Shown here: in pieces, positions 1 to 10,319 of the stretch
Layout of the letters: each line of letters begins with the position of its first letter
Numbering within the stretch: the stretch's first letter is position 1
Program-made: the position numbers and the translations under genes
Notes under the pieces: model-generated
Databases searched by the model: none
Told to the model about the DNA's origin: nothing
Seen by the model: only the letters and a program-made list of their open reading frames with translations
From: Akebia trifoliata
Taxonomy: Eukaryota > Streptophyta > Magnoliopsida > Ranunculales > Lardizabalaceae
Direction of reading: 5' to 3'
NCBI GenBank assembly: GCA_017979445.1
Contig: CM030707.1
Coordinates: 18,303,086 to 18,367,085, forward strand
DNA: 64,000 nt

Positions 1-1804
1 AATGTTTTATCTTTGTTCCTGACAAATCTAACACCCGCAATCTTTTGATGCTCTTGAATATCGTTTCAAGCACACTCAATGGAAAAAACTTGTCAACATC
101 AAATGTTAGAAAGGAGCGAGTTTTTACACTAAACGTGTTTGATGGAATGCTATCTGAACTATTCTGAATTGCTACTACGCGATGTTGCCCCTCGACGATT
201 CTGGTATCGCTTCGCTTTGTGAAAATCTCAGCAAAATTTTCCTTCTTAATTATGGGAATGGCAACGTCACGCATGAGGTCGTGCATTCTACAACCTCTTA
301 TACCGACCTGCTTATAATCATTAACTACAGCTTGCAACATGTTCCTATCAATAAGCTGAACGAGGTACCCATGTGCAACCTCCTCAAGTGTTTTCCGAGG
401 ATGATCTTCTATAAAACCTTCGGCCACCCACAAACGGATCAATCTTGACTTCTTGATTTCATAATCTTCCGGAAACATTCCACAATACAAGAAGCAATGT
501 TTTAGATAATGAGGTAAATAATTATAACTCGTTAACAACACTCGACCAACTCTTTCAAGATCTTGATTATCACTCAGTTCCCAATCGAGATTTTCAAGTA
601 CGTCATTCCATTCTGATACATTACTGTCTTTTTTTGACATGAGACCACCAATGGCAACAACTGCAAGAGGCAAACCAAAGCACCTTTTAACAATTTCCTC
701 TCCAATTTCTTTCAAGTGCCCCGGACAGCCCCTCGAAACATTGCCACTCTTAAATGCCTTTCTACAAAAGAGACTCCAAGCTAACTCATGGGGTAATCGC
801 CCAACTTGGTGAATGTAGCAAGTCTCTCCTGTGGGAGAAGCTACATTCGATATGCGGGTCGTGAAGATAACCCTACCACCACTTCGAAGCGGTAATGCAT
901 GTTTAACAGCTTCCCAAGAATTAACATCCCACACATCATCAAGGACAAGGACATACCTCTTCCCTTGCAAATAGGTGTACATTATTTCGTGCAAATTGTC
1001 CAATTCCATCGCCTCTATGTCACCTGGAATTTTCTCCTTCCTACTTTCATGAAATTTTCGAACCAATTGTTTCAGCAAAACCTTTTCTTGGTAATCTTGG
1101 GACACAGATACCCAAGCGTTACAGTGAAATTCCCCTCCCAATATGCTATTGTAAACTTTTTTGACGAGTGTCGTCTTTCCGGATCCACCCATGCCGACAA
1201 CTGAAATTATTGATCGTCCATGACCCTCTTCTTCTTTTAGCAGCCACTCCCGTAACTTGTTCACATCTTGATCAATCCCAACGATATCATCTTCTTCGAC
1301 GAAAGGATTAGACACGCCGTGATCTCCTCCCCTTGTTTCTTCAGCATCTAGGCCGCCAATTCCTTCTTGTGGAAGTTTGTATCGCATCCTTCTCGTATGG
1401 ATGTCATCAACCTCTTTCTTGATGATTTCTATTTGAGAATGAAATTGATGACGAATTCCCATCTGCTTGAAGAAAGTACGCACATAATGAATGCAGAATT
1501 CAATATTTAGACAACCGCCAGCCGATTCTCCTGACTCGATGAGAGAACTTTCCATCATAGATTGGAACTCCTCGACAACATCTTCAATTTTGTAGGCTTC
1601 ATCTCTCACTTGTACCACCCATTGATTCACCAACTCATTTCTTACTCTTTTCTTCTCCACTGCCCTTGGTACTACTTTCATCGTAGAAAGTTCATCACAG
1701 ATGAACTTAATGTCGTTGCTGATTCCTCGTTGAATTTGCCATTCTTCAATTGCCAAGTCTTTTAATTTGGTGATAGCAGACTTCACTAAAGCTTCTGCTT
1801 CCAT
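1..1804 (-). CDS. NLR1: CC-NB-ARC-LRR immune receptor, RPM1-like, 3' part outside window
   Basis: An uninterrupted frame of 601 codons runs from the ATG at 1804-1802 to the left edge. I read it codon by codon and found no stop. It encodes the Rx-type coiled coil, then NB-ARC: P-loop GMGGSGKTT (near 1170-1195), kinase-2 LVLDDVWD (near 927-950), FTTR (RNBS-B), GLPLAVV (near 653-675), CFLYCGMFPEDYE (RNBS-D) and MHD (266-286). The first LRRs begin just before the edge. In the family this is an intracellular ATP/ADP switch that triggers immunity on effector detection. Against NLR2 and NLR4 it lacks 12 bp in frame near codon 21, in the first CC helix. The start is the M(E/A)AEAL methionine shared by all copies. 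It is probably functional, but the LRR end cannot be judged here. Confidence 0.9.
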   Translation of the reverse strand, partial: MEAEALVKSAITKLKDLAIEEWQIQRGISNDIKFICDELSTMKVVPRAVEKKRVRNELVNQWVVQVRDEAYKIEDVVEEFQSMMESSLIESGESAGGCLNIEFCIHYVRTFFKQMGIRHQFHSQIEIIKKEVDDIHTRRMRYKLPQEGIGGLDAEETRGGDHGVSNPFVEEDDIVGIDQDVNKLREWLLKEEEGHGRSIISVVGMGGSGKTTLVKKVYNSILGGEFHCNAWVSVSQDYQEKVLLKQLVRKFHESRKEKIPGDIEAMELDNLHEIMYTYLQGKRYVLVLDDVWDVNSWEAVKHALPLRSGGRVIFTTRISNVASPTGETCYIHQVGRLPHELAWSLFCRKAFKSGNVSRGCPGHLKEIGEEIVKRCFGLPLAVVAIGGLMSKKDSNVSEWNDVLENLDWELSDNQDLERVGRVLLTSYNYLPHYLKHCFLYCGMFPEDYEIKKSRLIRLWVAEGFIEDHPRKTLEEVAHGYLVQLIDRNMLQAVVNDYKQVGIRGCRMHDLMRDVAIPIIKKENFAEIFTKRSDTRIVEGQHRVVAIQNSSDSIPSNTFSVKTRSFLTFDVDKFFPLSVLETIFKSIKRLRVLDLSGTKIKH

Positions 1805-1941
1805 TTTCAAATTCTCTTGGTATGTAGATTCAAACTGAAGAACAAACCAAACTAATCGAAACAGAAAAATATTTTGATCTCAATTAAGTTGAGCTCACAC
1901 TCTCTTGATTCTTTGCAAGCACTATGTGACCACCTCCACTC

Positions 1942-2063
1942 TGTTTCTTAATAATTGTGGGTGGGTTGTTGGCTGACTTAGTCAAACAAAATGTTTCTTA
2001 ATAATTAACAAAATGTTTCTTAATAATTGTGGGTGGGTTGTTGGCTGTCTTAGTCAAACAAAA
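1942..2063. repeat. Tandem duplication with W-boxes upstream of NLR1
   Basis: A 50 bp unit (1942-1991) is repeated at 2014-2063, with a 22 bp partial unit between them (1992-2013). Each full unit carries AGTCAA (1980-1985 and 2052-2057), which reads TTGACT, a WRKY W-box, on the coding strand of NLR1. NLR2 has the matching stretch once (TTGACC at 16537-16542 and AGTCAA at 16548-16553). The region 140-260 bp upstream of the NLR1 ATG is thus a plausible pathogen-responsive promoter part. Regulation is inferred from the motif only. Confidence 0.6.
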
Positions 2064-2121
2064 TGATAGGCTTAAGTAATACTCTCGCCACACATTTTCT
2101 ATTTAACCTTTGTGTGGTGGC

Positions 2122-2183
2122 GTGCACATAACCGTAGATGTTTTTTACTCGTATCTCAAGGAAATCTATGGTTATGTGTGCAT
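2122..2183. repeat. Short hairpin (MITE-like)
   Basis: Inverted arms of about 17-19 bp at 2123-2139 and 2164-2182 (TGCACATAACCGTAGAT and its near complement) surround a 24 bp loop. A related arm occurs at 59954-59970. It is probably a minimal MITE or a remnant of one. Confidence 0.45.
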
Positions 2184-3333
2184 CAACACGTCAAAATGTC
2201 ATTTTTATCACCGCCAAAAATGTCACTCCAGCATTAGTGAAAACAAATTACCAAAAAATAATTACATTGGATCCAGATCGAATCAATCCATCAATTTGAT
2301 TAATAAATTTTTGATATTTAAATAAAATATGGAATATAATTTCACAAATTTTATGGGAGGAAGAAAATTTCAACTGTCTTAATTCTTTTTACATATAATC
2401 ACACTTAAATTTGTTAGTGGGCAAACGGGTGCATCGCATGGCACTTTTTTCTTCATTCACATGTTATCAAATCTTGAGCACAAATAGTTGAAGGAAATAG
2501 TTTTACAAATATGTGCAGGCAGGTAGGGCCACAAGTAATTATAATCTCCACTACCTGAAAGACTTGAAGGAAATAGTTTTTAGACGCCGGACCATAATCA
2601 ATAATTGAAGAAATGGGCTGTCACGTAGTGCCACAGGCCTGATTGGCAAATCAGAATATGGTAAAAATTCAATTCGTGAAAATTTCGAGTTCTATTAAAT
2701 TTCGAATTGCAAAAATTCGGTAAAAATTTTGATAAATAAAAAATATACGGCATATGCTTCTTATGTATATTATCCATCACATTTTAAAATTTTAGTAATA
2801 TGATAGTGATGTTAATAGTGATGGTGATGGTAATAATGATGGTGGTGATAATGAGAGCATTGAGGTTATTGTTCCAATATTGATTTATAAAAAAAGATCA
2901 ATTTCAATGGATAAATCATTAATTTGAAAAATTAAGGTGTAATCTCAAATAAATGTAGAGGGCCATGTAATTATTTTTTTAAAGATAAAAATGACATTTG
3001 TCACGTAAAAAGGTGGATTCTTTGAAAATTTTAAAGCATGGCAACTGCGAAGTAGACTTGTATTACATGTCACAACTTACAAGGTTACACTTTGCAATTG
3101 ACAAGTTACAATAACATTTTTTTCCATTGAGTTTTTTAAAAATTTGTAAAAAATGCGTTTTATTCTTTTTTTAATTTAAAATGCATGAATTATTCAGAAA
3201 GTTCAATAATCCAGAGAATAATATTTTCATTGAAAAAAAATGAAAAATTCATGAATTTTTCAAGAATTAAGCGGGAGATTGCAAGTAATAATCTCCACTA
3301 CATGTGTGATTAATGATAAAGAAAATAAATATC
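2184..3333. other. NLR1 5' flank, no gene seen
   Basis: This AT-rich flank matches the upstream flanks of NLR2 (about 16660-17345) and NLR4 (about 40360-40740) in patches, including an imperfect TGATGG-type tract near 2805-2860. It shows that whole NLR loci were duplicated with about 1 kb of 5' DNA. No coding region is supported. Confidence 0.55.
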
Positions 3334-3597
3334 TAAGGATCATGATCAAGAGCCGACCAAATGATCAACGTGTTTAGTTTTATGTGTTAGAAGTTTTAGA
3401 ACTGGCTGATTTTTTGTGAGGATGATCTCTATAGTGAGGAGATCATCCTTACAAAAGACCAGGAGATCATCCTTACAAAAGACCAGTCCATGTTGAAACT
3501 TCTAACTCCAATTTACAAGTCGAAGAAAATCATGAACTATAACCCATATAGAGCGAAACACGTTGGCCATTTGGTTGGCTCTTGATCTTGTCCCTTA
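3334..3597. mobile_element. Palindromic MITE-like element M5
   Basis: Long imperfect terminal inverted repeats: the left end carries GATCAAGAGCCGACCAAATG (3344-3363) and the right end its near complement (3567-3587). The arms continue to CAACGTGTTT. The centre holds the core gtgaggatgatct / agatcatcct plus a GTTAGAAGTTTTAG / AACTTCTAAC pair. The same core is found in the four elements at 61.96-63.55 kb, which have different outer arms. No coding capacity. Part of the core (gagatcatccttacaaaagaccag) is locally duplicated at 3439-3486. Confidence 0.7.
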
Positions 3598-3684
3598 GAC
3601 TAAATAATATTCTCTATCAGGCTACTCAACTTGGTATTTTTTTTACGAGTACGTCTAGCCTTACTAAGTAGTTAGTAAGGATTT

Positions 3685-3981
3685 TGTTAAGAAAACTGGT
3701 ATAATTGAAAAAAAAAGACAAGATGCAATCACACAAAGAAACATAGAGATTTTACGTGGTTCCCTCAAGATTGAGGTACATCCATGGATCACATTGAATC
3801 CACTATGAAAAGAAAACTCGTGGTTACATATTACATCCTTTCACCAAAAATGAGAAATATAAATACCCCAAGAACCTAACTAGGATTTTACATTATATTA
3901 GTGAAATTATGAACAATACCCTTGAGAAGCGTGGCTTAATTTAGAGTACCTCCTTATTGACTAGTACTATCATGCTCCACA
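3685..3981 (-). mobile_element. 3' LTR of a Ty1/copia retrotransposon
   Basis: On the minus strand a polypurine tract (AAGTGGGAGAT) is followed directly by TGTGGAGCATG, the usual PPT-LTR junction of Tnt1-like copia elements. The LTR carries GAACCACGTAAAATC near its end, a motif common in this group, and can be closed at CTTAACA (about 297 bp, TG...CA). It lies about 100 bp downstream of the pol stop at 4083, as expected for a copia 3' end. The outer boundary is inferred. Confidence 0.65.
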
Positions 3982-4082
3982 ATCTCCCACTTGGAGATTG
4001 ATCAAGAGTATCTCTCACTAAACATGTTGCATCTGATAAGTAACGTATCCATAACAAACTCGATGTGAATCATTCTTGTCTT

Positions 4083-4358
4083 TTAAGCTTGAAGACCTAT
4101 AGAAGTTGGACAAGTTTTTAGTTTCTTAATAGTAACTACCTTGGTGAACATATCTGCAGGATTCACTCTTATGTAAATATTTTTCAAAGTAAACACCCCA
4201 TCTTTCATAATTAAACATATAAAGTGATACTTGATGTCAATATGCTTTGTCATCGAATGAAATATTGAATTCTTTGCTAGGTGAATTGTACTTTGAGTAT
4301 CACTGTGAAACTTGTAATCACAATAAAACACAACGGTTCCCTTCCCCATGGCCAAGGT
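4083..4358 (-). pseudogene. C-terminal fragment of copia Pol (RNase H end)
   Basis: About 90 codons show the copia RNase H C-terminus: YCD, IHLAKN, FHS-TKHIDIKYHFI and NPADMFTKVV in the usual order, ending at a stop at 4083. The canonical form is D-Q-S-AI-L-KN, H-RTKHID, ENPADMLTK. Here the segment after YCD has an extra KFH stretch. Everything 5' (gag, protease, integrase, RT) is missing beyond about 4358, so this is a 5'-truncated remnant attached to the LTR at 3685-3981. Confidence 0.85.
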
Positions 4359-4544
4359 TAGGAGTTTATCTCTTCATAAATCTCGATGAATTATTTTAAA
4401 TTTACTCCATTTTCTCATCTTTTTTCGAAAATACCCTTTAACTTTACTGCATTTTTATTTTTACCTATTTTCAATAATGCTCCTCTTAGCTTTATTTTCT
4501 TTCACAAATTTCTCATCTTTTTCAATAATACCCCTCTAACTTTA

Positions 4545-4860
4545 TGTTGACAAATCATTTATCCCAAAAGATTGATCTTATGAGGAAGGTGCAGCTATTA
4601 ATATAAAAGGGTCATGAGTTGAACTGGGGCAAGATATGTGAGCACGTGACACCCGGGAGCAGTGGCGGATAATACAACACTCAACACTTCCTCTCATCTG
4701 TAAAGGTGGAAAATTCTTTAAAGGAGATTCGAACCCATGACCTACACGAACTTAGCGCTCTGATACCATGTTGACAAACCATTTACATGTTAACAACACC
4801 AAAGAGCGGAAGAAAATATACACTCAACACTCCCCCTCGTCCAAAATGATGGAAATATGT
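4545..4860. mobile_element. LTR-like retrotransposon debris, left piece
   Basis: TGTTGACAAATC at 4545 starts a stretch that recurs, diverged, at 6233-6375. On the minus strand TGGTATCAGAGC (complement at about 4757-4768), the initiator-Met primer site, sits next to TGTTGACAAACC, suggesting LTR plus PBS of a copia-type or non-autonomous element. It is interrupted at about 4860 by the block that follows. Confidence 0.45.
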
Positions 4861-6188
4861 TATCTAATTTTACGCACGCAAGTATACGTATCAAAACAAG
4901 TAATAAAATGATAAGAAAATATTATTTTCACGGAAACCAAATACCAATTTATTTATAATTATCAATTTATCTCACTCTAATTTTATCCAAACAAAAGTAA
5001 ATATAGGATTTAAAAAATAAACAAGAAAAATAATGTAGAGAATAAATTTGTAGATTTAAAATCAATGAGTAATGAAACCTAAGTTTATAATTTTCCCAAC
5101 TTGATTAAATTCTCCTTCCTTCTATGATAAATTAATCCACTATGATTGTCATCCAAGAGTACTAAATTCTCTACAAGTCTCTTCCGATGGTCATGTAAAA
5201 ATACCATTCTAGGCTAACTCCCTATATGCCTATGAGAATTAAATCAAGAAGAATTCATTAAGAATAAGTTCTTATAAGGAATACACATGCAACGTGAGTA
5301 TATGCCTATCTCAAATTAGCATATGTTATTCTATCTAGGTCATGAACACAAAATAACTCTGTCGATATTATTAAGGTTTACCAAATCAATTCAATCAATG
5401 GCCAGTTAATTAAATCGCATTAAACATAGGATAGAATAAACCATCACATGTGAAAGTAATTAAAGAAGAAAGACAGAAAATTAATCAAATATCATGAATG
5501 AGTTCCATTATAACCCTATAATAGAAATTAGTTTATCATTGAAAAGAAAATAAAATCACAAAAGTATTTGGCCATTCTTAGATTACAAAGTTAAGAGAAG
5601 AGTTAAAGTTAAGGAAGATAAAACTCAAAAGTCAATCTTCAATTCCCGTCCTTCTTCTCAATCTTCTGCCTCCTAGAAAAATCCAGAACTTCTCTTCCTA
5701 TAATAAGGGTTAATCGTTCCTATTTATAAGTATGGAGTCATTAGGGTTTAAGAATCGCAAAATCCGTCTCTAATTCGACACCAAAATTAACGTGTAAAGC
5801 TGGAAACGTAAGCAGGCCATGACTTCCAAACATGTCATGTCGCGGTTTGTATTTTTATATTTCTGTTGTGCAATTCTTAAATTCCCGTCATGGCTTCGTT
5901 TTCTATCAAGCTACGGCTAGAAAACTTTTTAGCTTGTATACTTATCTTCCTTCTTCCGAGAGTGAACCAATTTGAGTCAGAATTTTCTCTTAAATGTTGA
6001 CAAATATCTTAATGTTCCATACTGTTCCTAAACTGCAAAATAAGCATAAAAATCAAATAGAAACATATAATCACATAAAAAGTATAAAACAAACTAAACT
6101 TAAATAAAAACAACTAAAAGACTCTAAAATTAACAAAATATTATATTTGAAAGTGGTTAATTCACATGTATAAAACCCACTCATCAAA
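4860..6188. mobile_element. Probable nested non-coding LTR-like insertion, about 1.3 kb
   Basis: The block lies between two pieces of related LTR-like debris (4545-4860 and 6189-6375). It opens with TGTTATCTAATTTTACGCAC, followed by GCAAGTATACG, and closes with CCCACTCATCA, so it has TG...CA ends. The opening resembles a repeat widespread in dicots (cgcaagtatacg ... aagtaataaa). No reading frame of note. I did not find a clean 5 bp target duplication, so the class is uncertain. Confidence 0.35.
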
Positions 6189-6375
6189 AGATTCGAACCC
6201 GTAACTTATATAATCTAGTGCTATAATACCATGTTGATAAGCCATTTACCCCAAAAGATCGATCTTCTGGGAAAGGTGTAACTATGAATATAAGAGGGTT
6301 ACAGGTCAAACTAGGCACGATACGTGAACACAAGACACCCTAGAGCGGAGGCGGATAACACAAGACTTAACATTT
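6189..6375. mobile_element. LTR-like retrotransposon debris, right piece
   Basis: It repeats the 4545-4690 sequence with about 15-20% difference (atgttgataagcc..., ...aagattgatctt / aagatcgatctt, ...gcggataacaca). It includes the complement of a degraded TGGTATTATAGCAC-type primer site at about 6215-6230. It is read as the other half of the element split by the 4860-6188 block. Confidence 0.4.
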
Positions 6376-9300
6376 TAATGCCTTTACCTTTGTACTATTT
6401 TCTAATAATACCTGTACAACTTAATTGTATTTCTTCTTCTACATCCTTAACCCCAAAGAGGATGAGTAGATGACCACGCCATGGGCACAAACAAACTATA
6501 GTATTATTATAATTATCGTTGTTTGTGCTTTCTTCCATTTTCTATGATAAAAAAATAGAGTTTATGCATAATTAAAATATTTATAATTATTTCAAAATGG
6601 TTAATCTAATTTTATATCATGATTTATAATTTAAAATATTAACTAAATCATTTTTGAAGATAACATAATGAAAAATTATTTTTGTAACTTTAAAAAGCTA
6701 ACTAATGTGGTCATAGGGTTTGTTGGATTGGAATTATATTTGTTTTAATGAAAATGACCTTGATAATAGTATGATTAATATAAATGAGGGGATTTTTTAT
6801 CTTTCAAATTTTGGTGTTAGCAAAACCAATCGGGCCTTCTCTCACCATAATAATAACCGATCAAGTGTAGTGCCGGATTTATAGTGGGGGCAATGAGGGC
6901 ACTTACATCCACAAGGTTTAAAAAAAAAAGTTATAAGGATTTTTTATGTATTGCGATTGATAACATCGATGGAACACAAAAAAATCCTTCGCTAATACCA
7001 CCGTCCCTAGTCAGGTGGATCCTATTATGCCATTTGAGTATGCATTGAGTTTTAAAACCATCCATTAGAAGTCCTCTCGAAAATGCATCTAAAAGTTGAA
7101 GAGTCAAAGAAAATTCACAATATTTAAAATAGTGGGAAGAGCCTTAGCATCTTCTATTTGTGGATGATACTTTCTTTTTGTCTTCATATTTATTAAAAAA
7201 ATTGCCTAGACAAACCAAACACAATCATTCGATCTACCCAAGGAAAAATAGTGAGCTTCAAATGAAAGATTTACAATTGGTAGTGTCACTTGTTTTCTAA
7301 AGTTTGTAAATAAGGATGTCTAGTCCATCCTCATTTCCGACCTTTTGATAGTAGATATAAAATTACCTTCAATAAGAGAATTTTTTTTTTTACTCTAAAA
7401 AAAGTGGAACGAAGGAGCAACATTCATTTAACTAACCACCCCAAGTTTTTTTTTTCCAAAATCTTCCCTCTTAAATGCTAAGTACCCTTTAATGCAGCTT
7501 GGGTTTGGTGTTTGGGTAACTAAAAAAGAATTTTGACTCTAAACAAAGTAGAATGGAGAAGCAAGCACTACATCATAATGCGCAATAAACGACTGTCTAA
7601 GATAATTATTTTTGAAAATAATGACTGCTCTTACTGTTGGAAGAGCAGTCGTTTCAAAAGGAGTCTTGTTTAAATCGTGACTACCGAAAAATATCGGAAA
7701 AAAAAAATGGTTTTAGACTATTGGAAAAAAACAACGATTTTAGACAATTGTAAAAAATGACTGTCTTAGTCTATCGTAAAAACGACTGTCTTAGATAGTT
7801 GTTTTTTTGAATTTATAATTAAAAAAAATTATTTTTCTGGATTTATAATTTAAAAAATGGATCATTACATTCGGCACAAATAGTGGTTCAAAAATTTAGT
7901 ACAAAAAAGGAACTAAAATACAAGATTCATCAACCGAAACATTCAATCAAAAAAATAAATTGGATAATAACAGCCGCTTTGGTCTGACGTCTAAAGAAGC
8001 TCATTGCATGCTGCCATCCCACGTATGCATGTTTTATGCATGCTGACCTTGTCCCCTTCTTTCTTCCTCCACTTAGCAATGTTACCTTGGTTCTGCAAAG
8101 AAATATACAAGTCATTTTCCCAATTTCTTACCATGATAGAGGATAATGCATGATTCAAACAGAAAGGGAAGATCTTGTACCGACAGAAGAAATTTGAGTT
8201 CTAACATCTTGATGAGTTGGTTTTTCCTCTTTGGTCTCAGAACCACTTGATATATTAGTTGGGACATTTTTTATGTCATCTAGCTCCTCAACCATGCAAA
8301 CCAACAAGAGTTAAGATTGCAACCTATAAGATGCCTGAGAATTGCTCCAAATGAACTTATAAACATAACAAAAAAATAAGAGTATATTACAACATAATAA
8401 AATCATGTAAACGGAAAGAAATCTACTAAGTGTGCCTCAATCTTAACCAATCAAATAGGAATACTTACACATAACACTAAATAAGAAAGACAAGGGAAGG
8501 AATTTCTTATAAGCATTTATCAGAACTTACAGTTATTGCACTAGGTTGTCCCACGAGAACATCTTTTGAACCTTCAGGTGCAAGTATTTTCGCCAAGAAC
8601 CTATAGAGAATGTTCCAACATAAAAATCAAGGAAAATGATTCAAGGATATTCCAAGCATTCATCAATAAAGTAAATAGTTTATTTTCATAAATATCATCA
8701 TCAGTTAGTAGTCCTACAAAATACATGAGTTACACATAGATATCATGAAGAACACTGGCATTATTCGTAATAAACAAGCAATCCTGACTGTTAAAACAAA
8801 AATTCATCTATGGACATGCACAAGCCACCACGTCAAGATGTCCCCCATGTGTCTCCCACTGAGGTCACTCCAGCATTAATCAAAAAATAATTCATAATAA
8901 ACAAGCAATCCTGATTGTTTAAACAAAAATTCAATCAAACAAAACACATATCTTAAAGATACATCACTTATTATCCCTTAGATAGATCACGAGAATTGGA
9001 TTTCATATTTTAATGGTTGGAATTGCGTCTTCATTTATAAGATTCTTTTCATGAGTCTACGGACTCCAATCCTTGCTAAAATTGAGAGAAGAGAGAGAGA
9101 GAGAGAGAGTTTCTTTCTTGTATGGATTAAACACTTTTCCACTTTGTCCTGCTCCCATTCCATTCAACTCACTCTTTTTTTTTTTTCTCTTTATCGACGA
9201 CTAGAAGGTGGCATGTGCAAACACACATGTATCAAAAGTGCCCATTTGTAATTTAAAATATTAATTAAGGGGATGGTTTTGAAGATTACATAGTAAAAAG

Positions 9301-9380
9301 GACAGTTTGTAATTTTGAACACTATCATGATTTTAAGGCAATGAGATTACAATTTTCTTAATTTTTTGACCAAAATGACT
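6376..9380. other. Gene-free AT-rich DNA
   Basis: No coding region is supported. It contains a short perfect hairpin at 7623-7650 (GACTGCTCTT ... AAGAGCAGTC), a degenerate tandem repeat at about 7690-7810 with units around GACTGTCTTAG, a (GA)n tract at 9089-9109, and a stretch at about 9208-9320 with a diverged copy at about 54050-54165. Confidence 0.5.
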
Positions 9381-9904
9381 TTGATTATATTAAATTTGAA
9401 GGAAAATTAGCTGAAGGACCCTCACAGAAGGGCATCTTACTAAATAGTTCATAAGTTTTCAGCAGTAGCTTAACAAGACATTTGGTAAACTTTTTCTTTC
9501 GAAATGGTCCCTGGACCTCATCTTCCACATTTCTCATGATTGAATGTCCTAACTGTTTGAACTCATCATTTTCAGTCAAAAATTGGATTTTTGACATTTC
9601 AATTGAGTTTCAGAGACTCCTTTCCAGCAGAAAGGATTTAAAAAAAAGAAGAAGAAGCCATTTTCAAGGGCTTTTTCAAATATTTTGAAGATATATGTAA
9701 CAAATAATGATTTTTTCACTTTTTTTTCTTCTTAATTTTTGGATGAAAATTGATCAAAAATAGTTCTTTTGGGTTGAAACCATCTAAACAAGTCGTTATC
9801 TCAAGTTTTTAGTGGAACTTTCCATGTATTTTAGTCGGGAAAACTCGAAAATTGAAAATGGGTGGGTTTTACCAGTGTTGAGTTCATCATTTTTTATTTA
9901 ATAA

Positions 9905-10062
9905 GTGGTGAACTCGACAGTAATTAAAAAATGTCGAGTTCGACAGTAAATAAAAAGTGGTGAACTCGACAATAAATAGTGGTGAGTTTGATAATAAATT
10001 TTTTGAACTCGACACTAAATAAAAAAGTGTCGAGTTCGACAGTAAAATTTTTGAACTCGATA
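9905..10062. repeat. Degenerate tandem repeat, GAACTCGACAGTAAATAAAA unit
   Basis: About seven imperfect units built on GAACTCGACAGTAAATAAAA, alternating with GTCGAGTTCGACAGTAAA, run head to tail. TCGAGTTCGA / GAACTCGAC makes each junction locally palindromic. The serine-rich frame on the minus strand is a by-product of the repeat, not a gene. Confidence 0.7.
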
Positions 10063-10319
10063 GTATGAGGGACCATTGAGAAAGAAAAGGTTTACTAAAT
10101 GTCCAGTTAAGCAACTGGGCAAAACATAGGGACTATTTAGAAAGAAACCCTTCTGCAAGGAATCTTCATGTAATTTTCCCTAAATTTAAGTATAAAGAGT
10201 ATCGTTCCAATTTCATCTAATCAAAATGTGCCATCCAACGATATTATCATATCCATGATAATAACTAAACCAAAAAGATTCATATAGGTTTCTACTAAAG
10301 GAAAAACATACTTCTATGC

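Noticed and set aside
9905..10062. CRISPR-like repeat array
   Set aside because: The genome is a plant, units touch without unique spacers, and they vary in sequence and orientation.
9887..10114. Serine-rich minus-strand frame
   Set aside because: It is made by the GAACTCGACAGTAAATAAAA tandem repeat.
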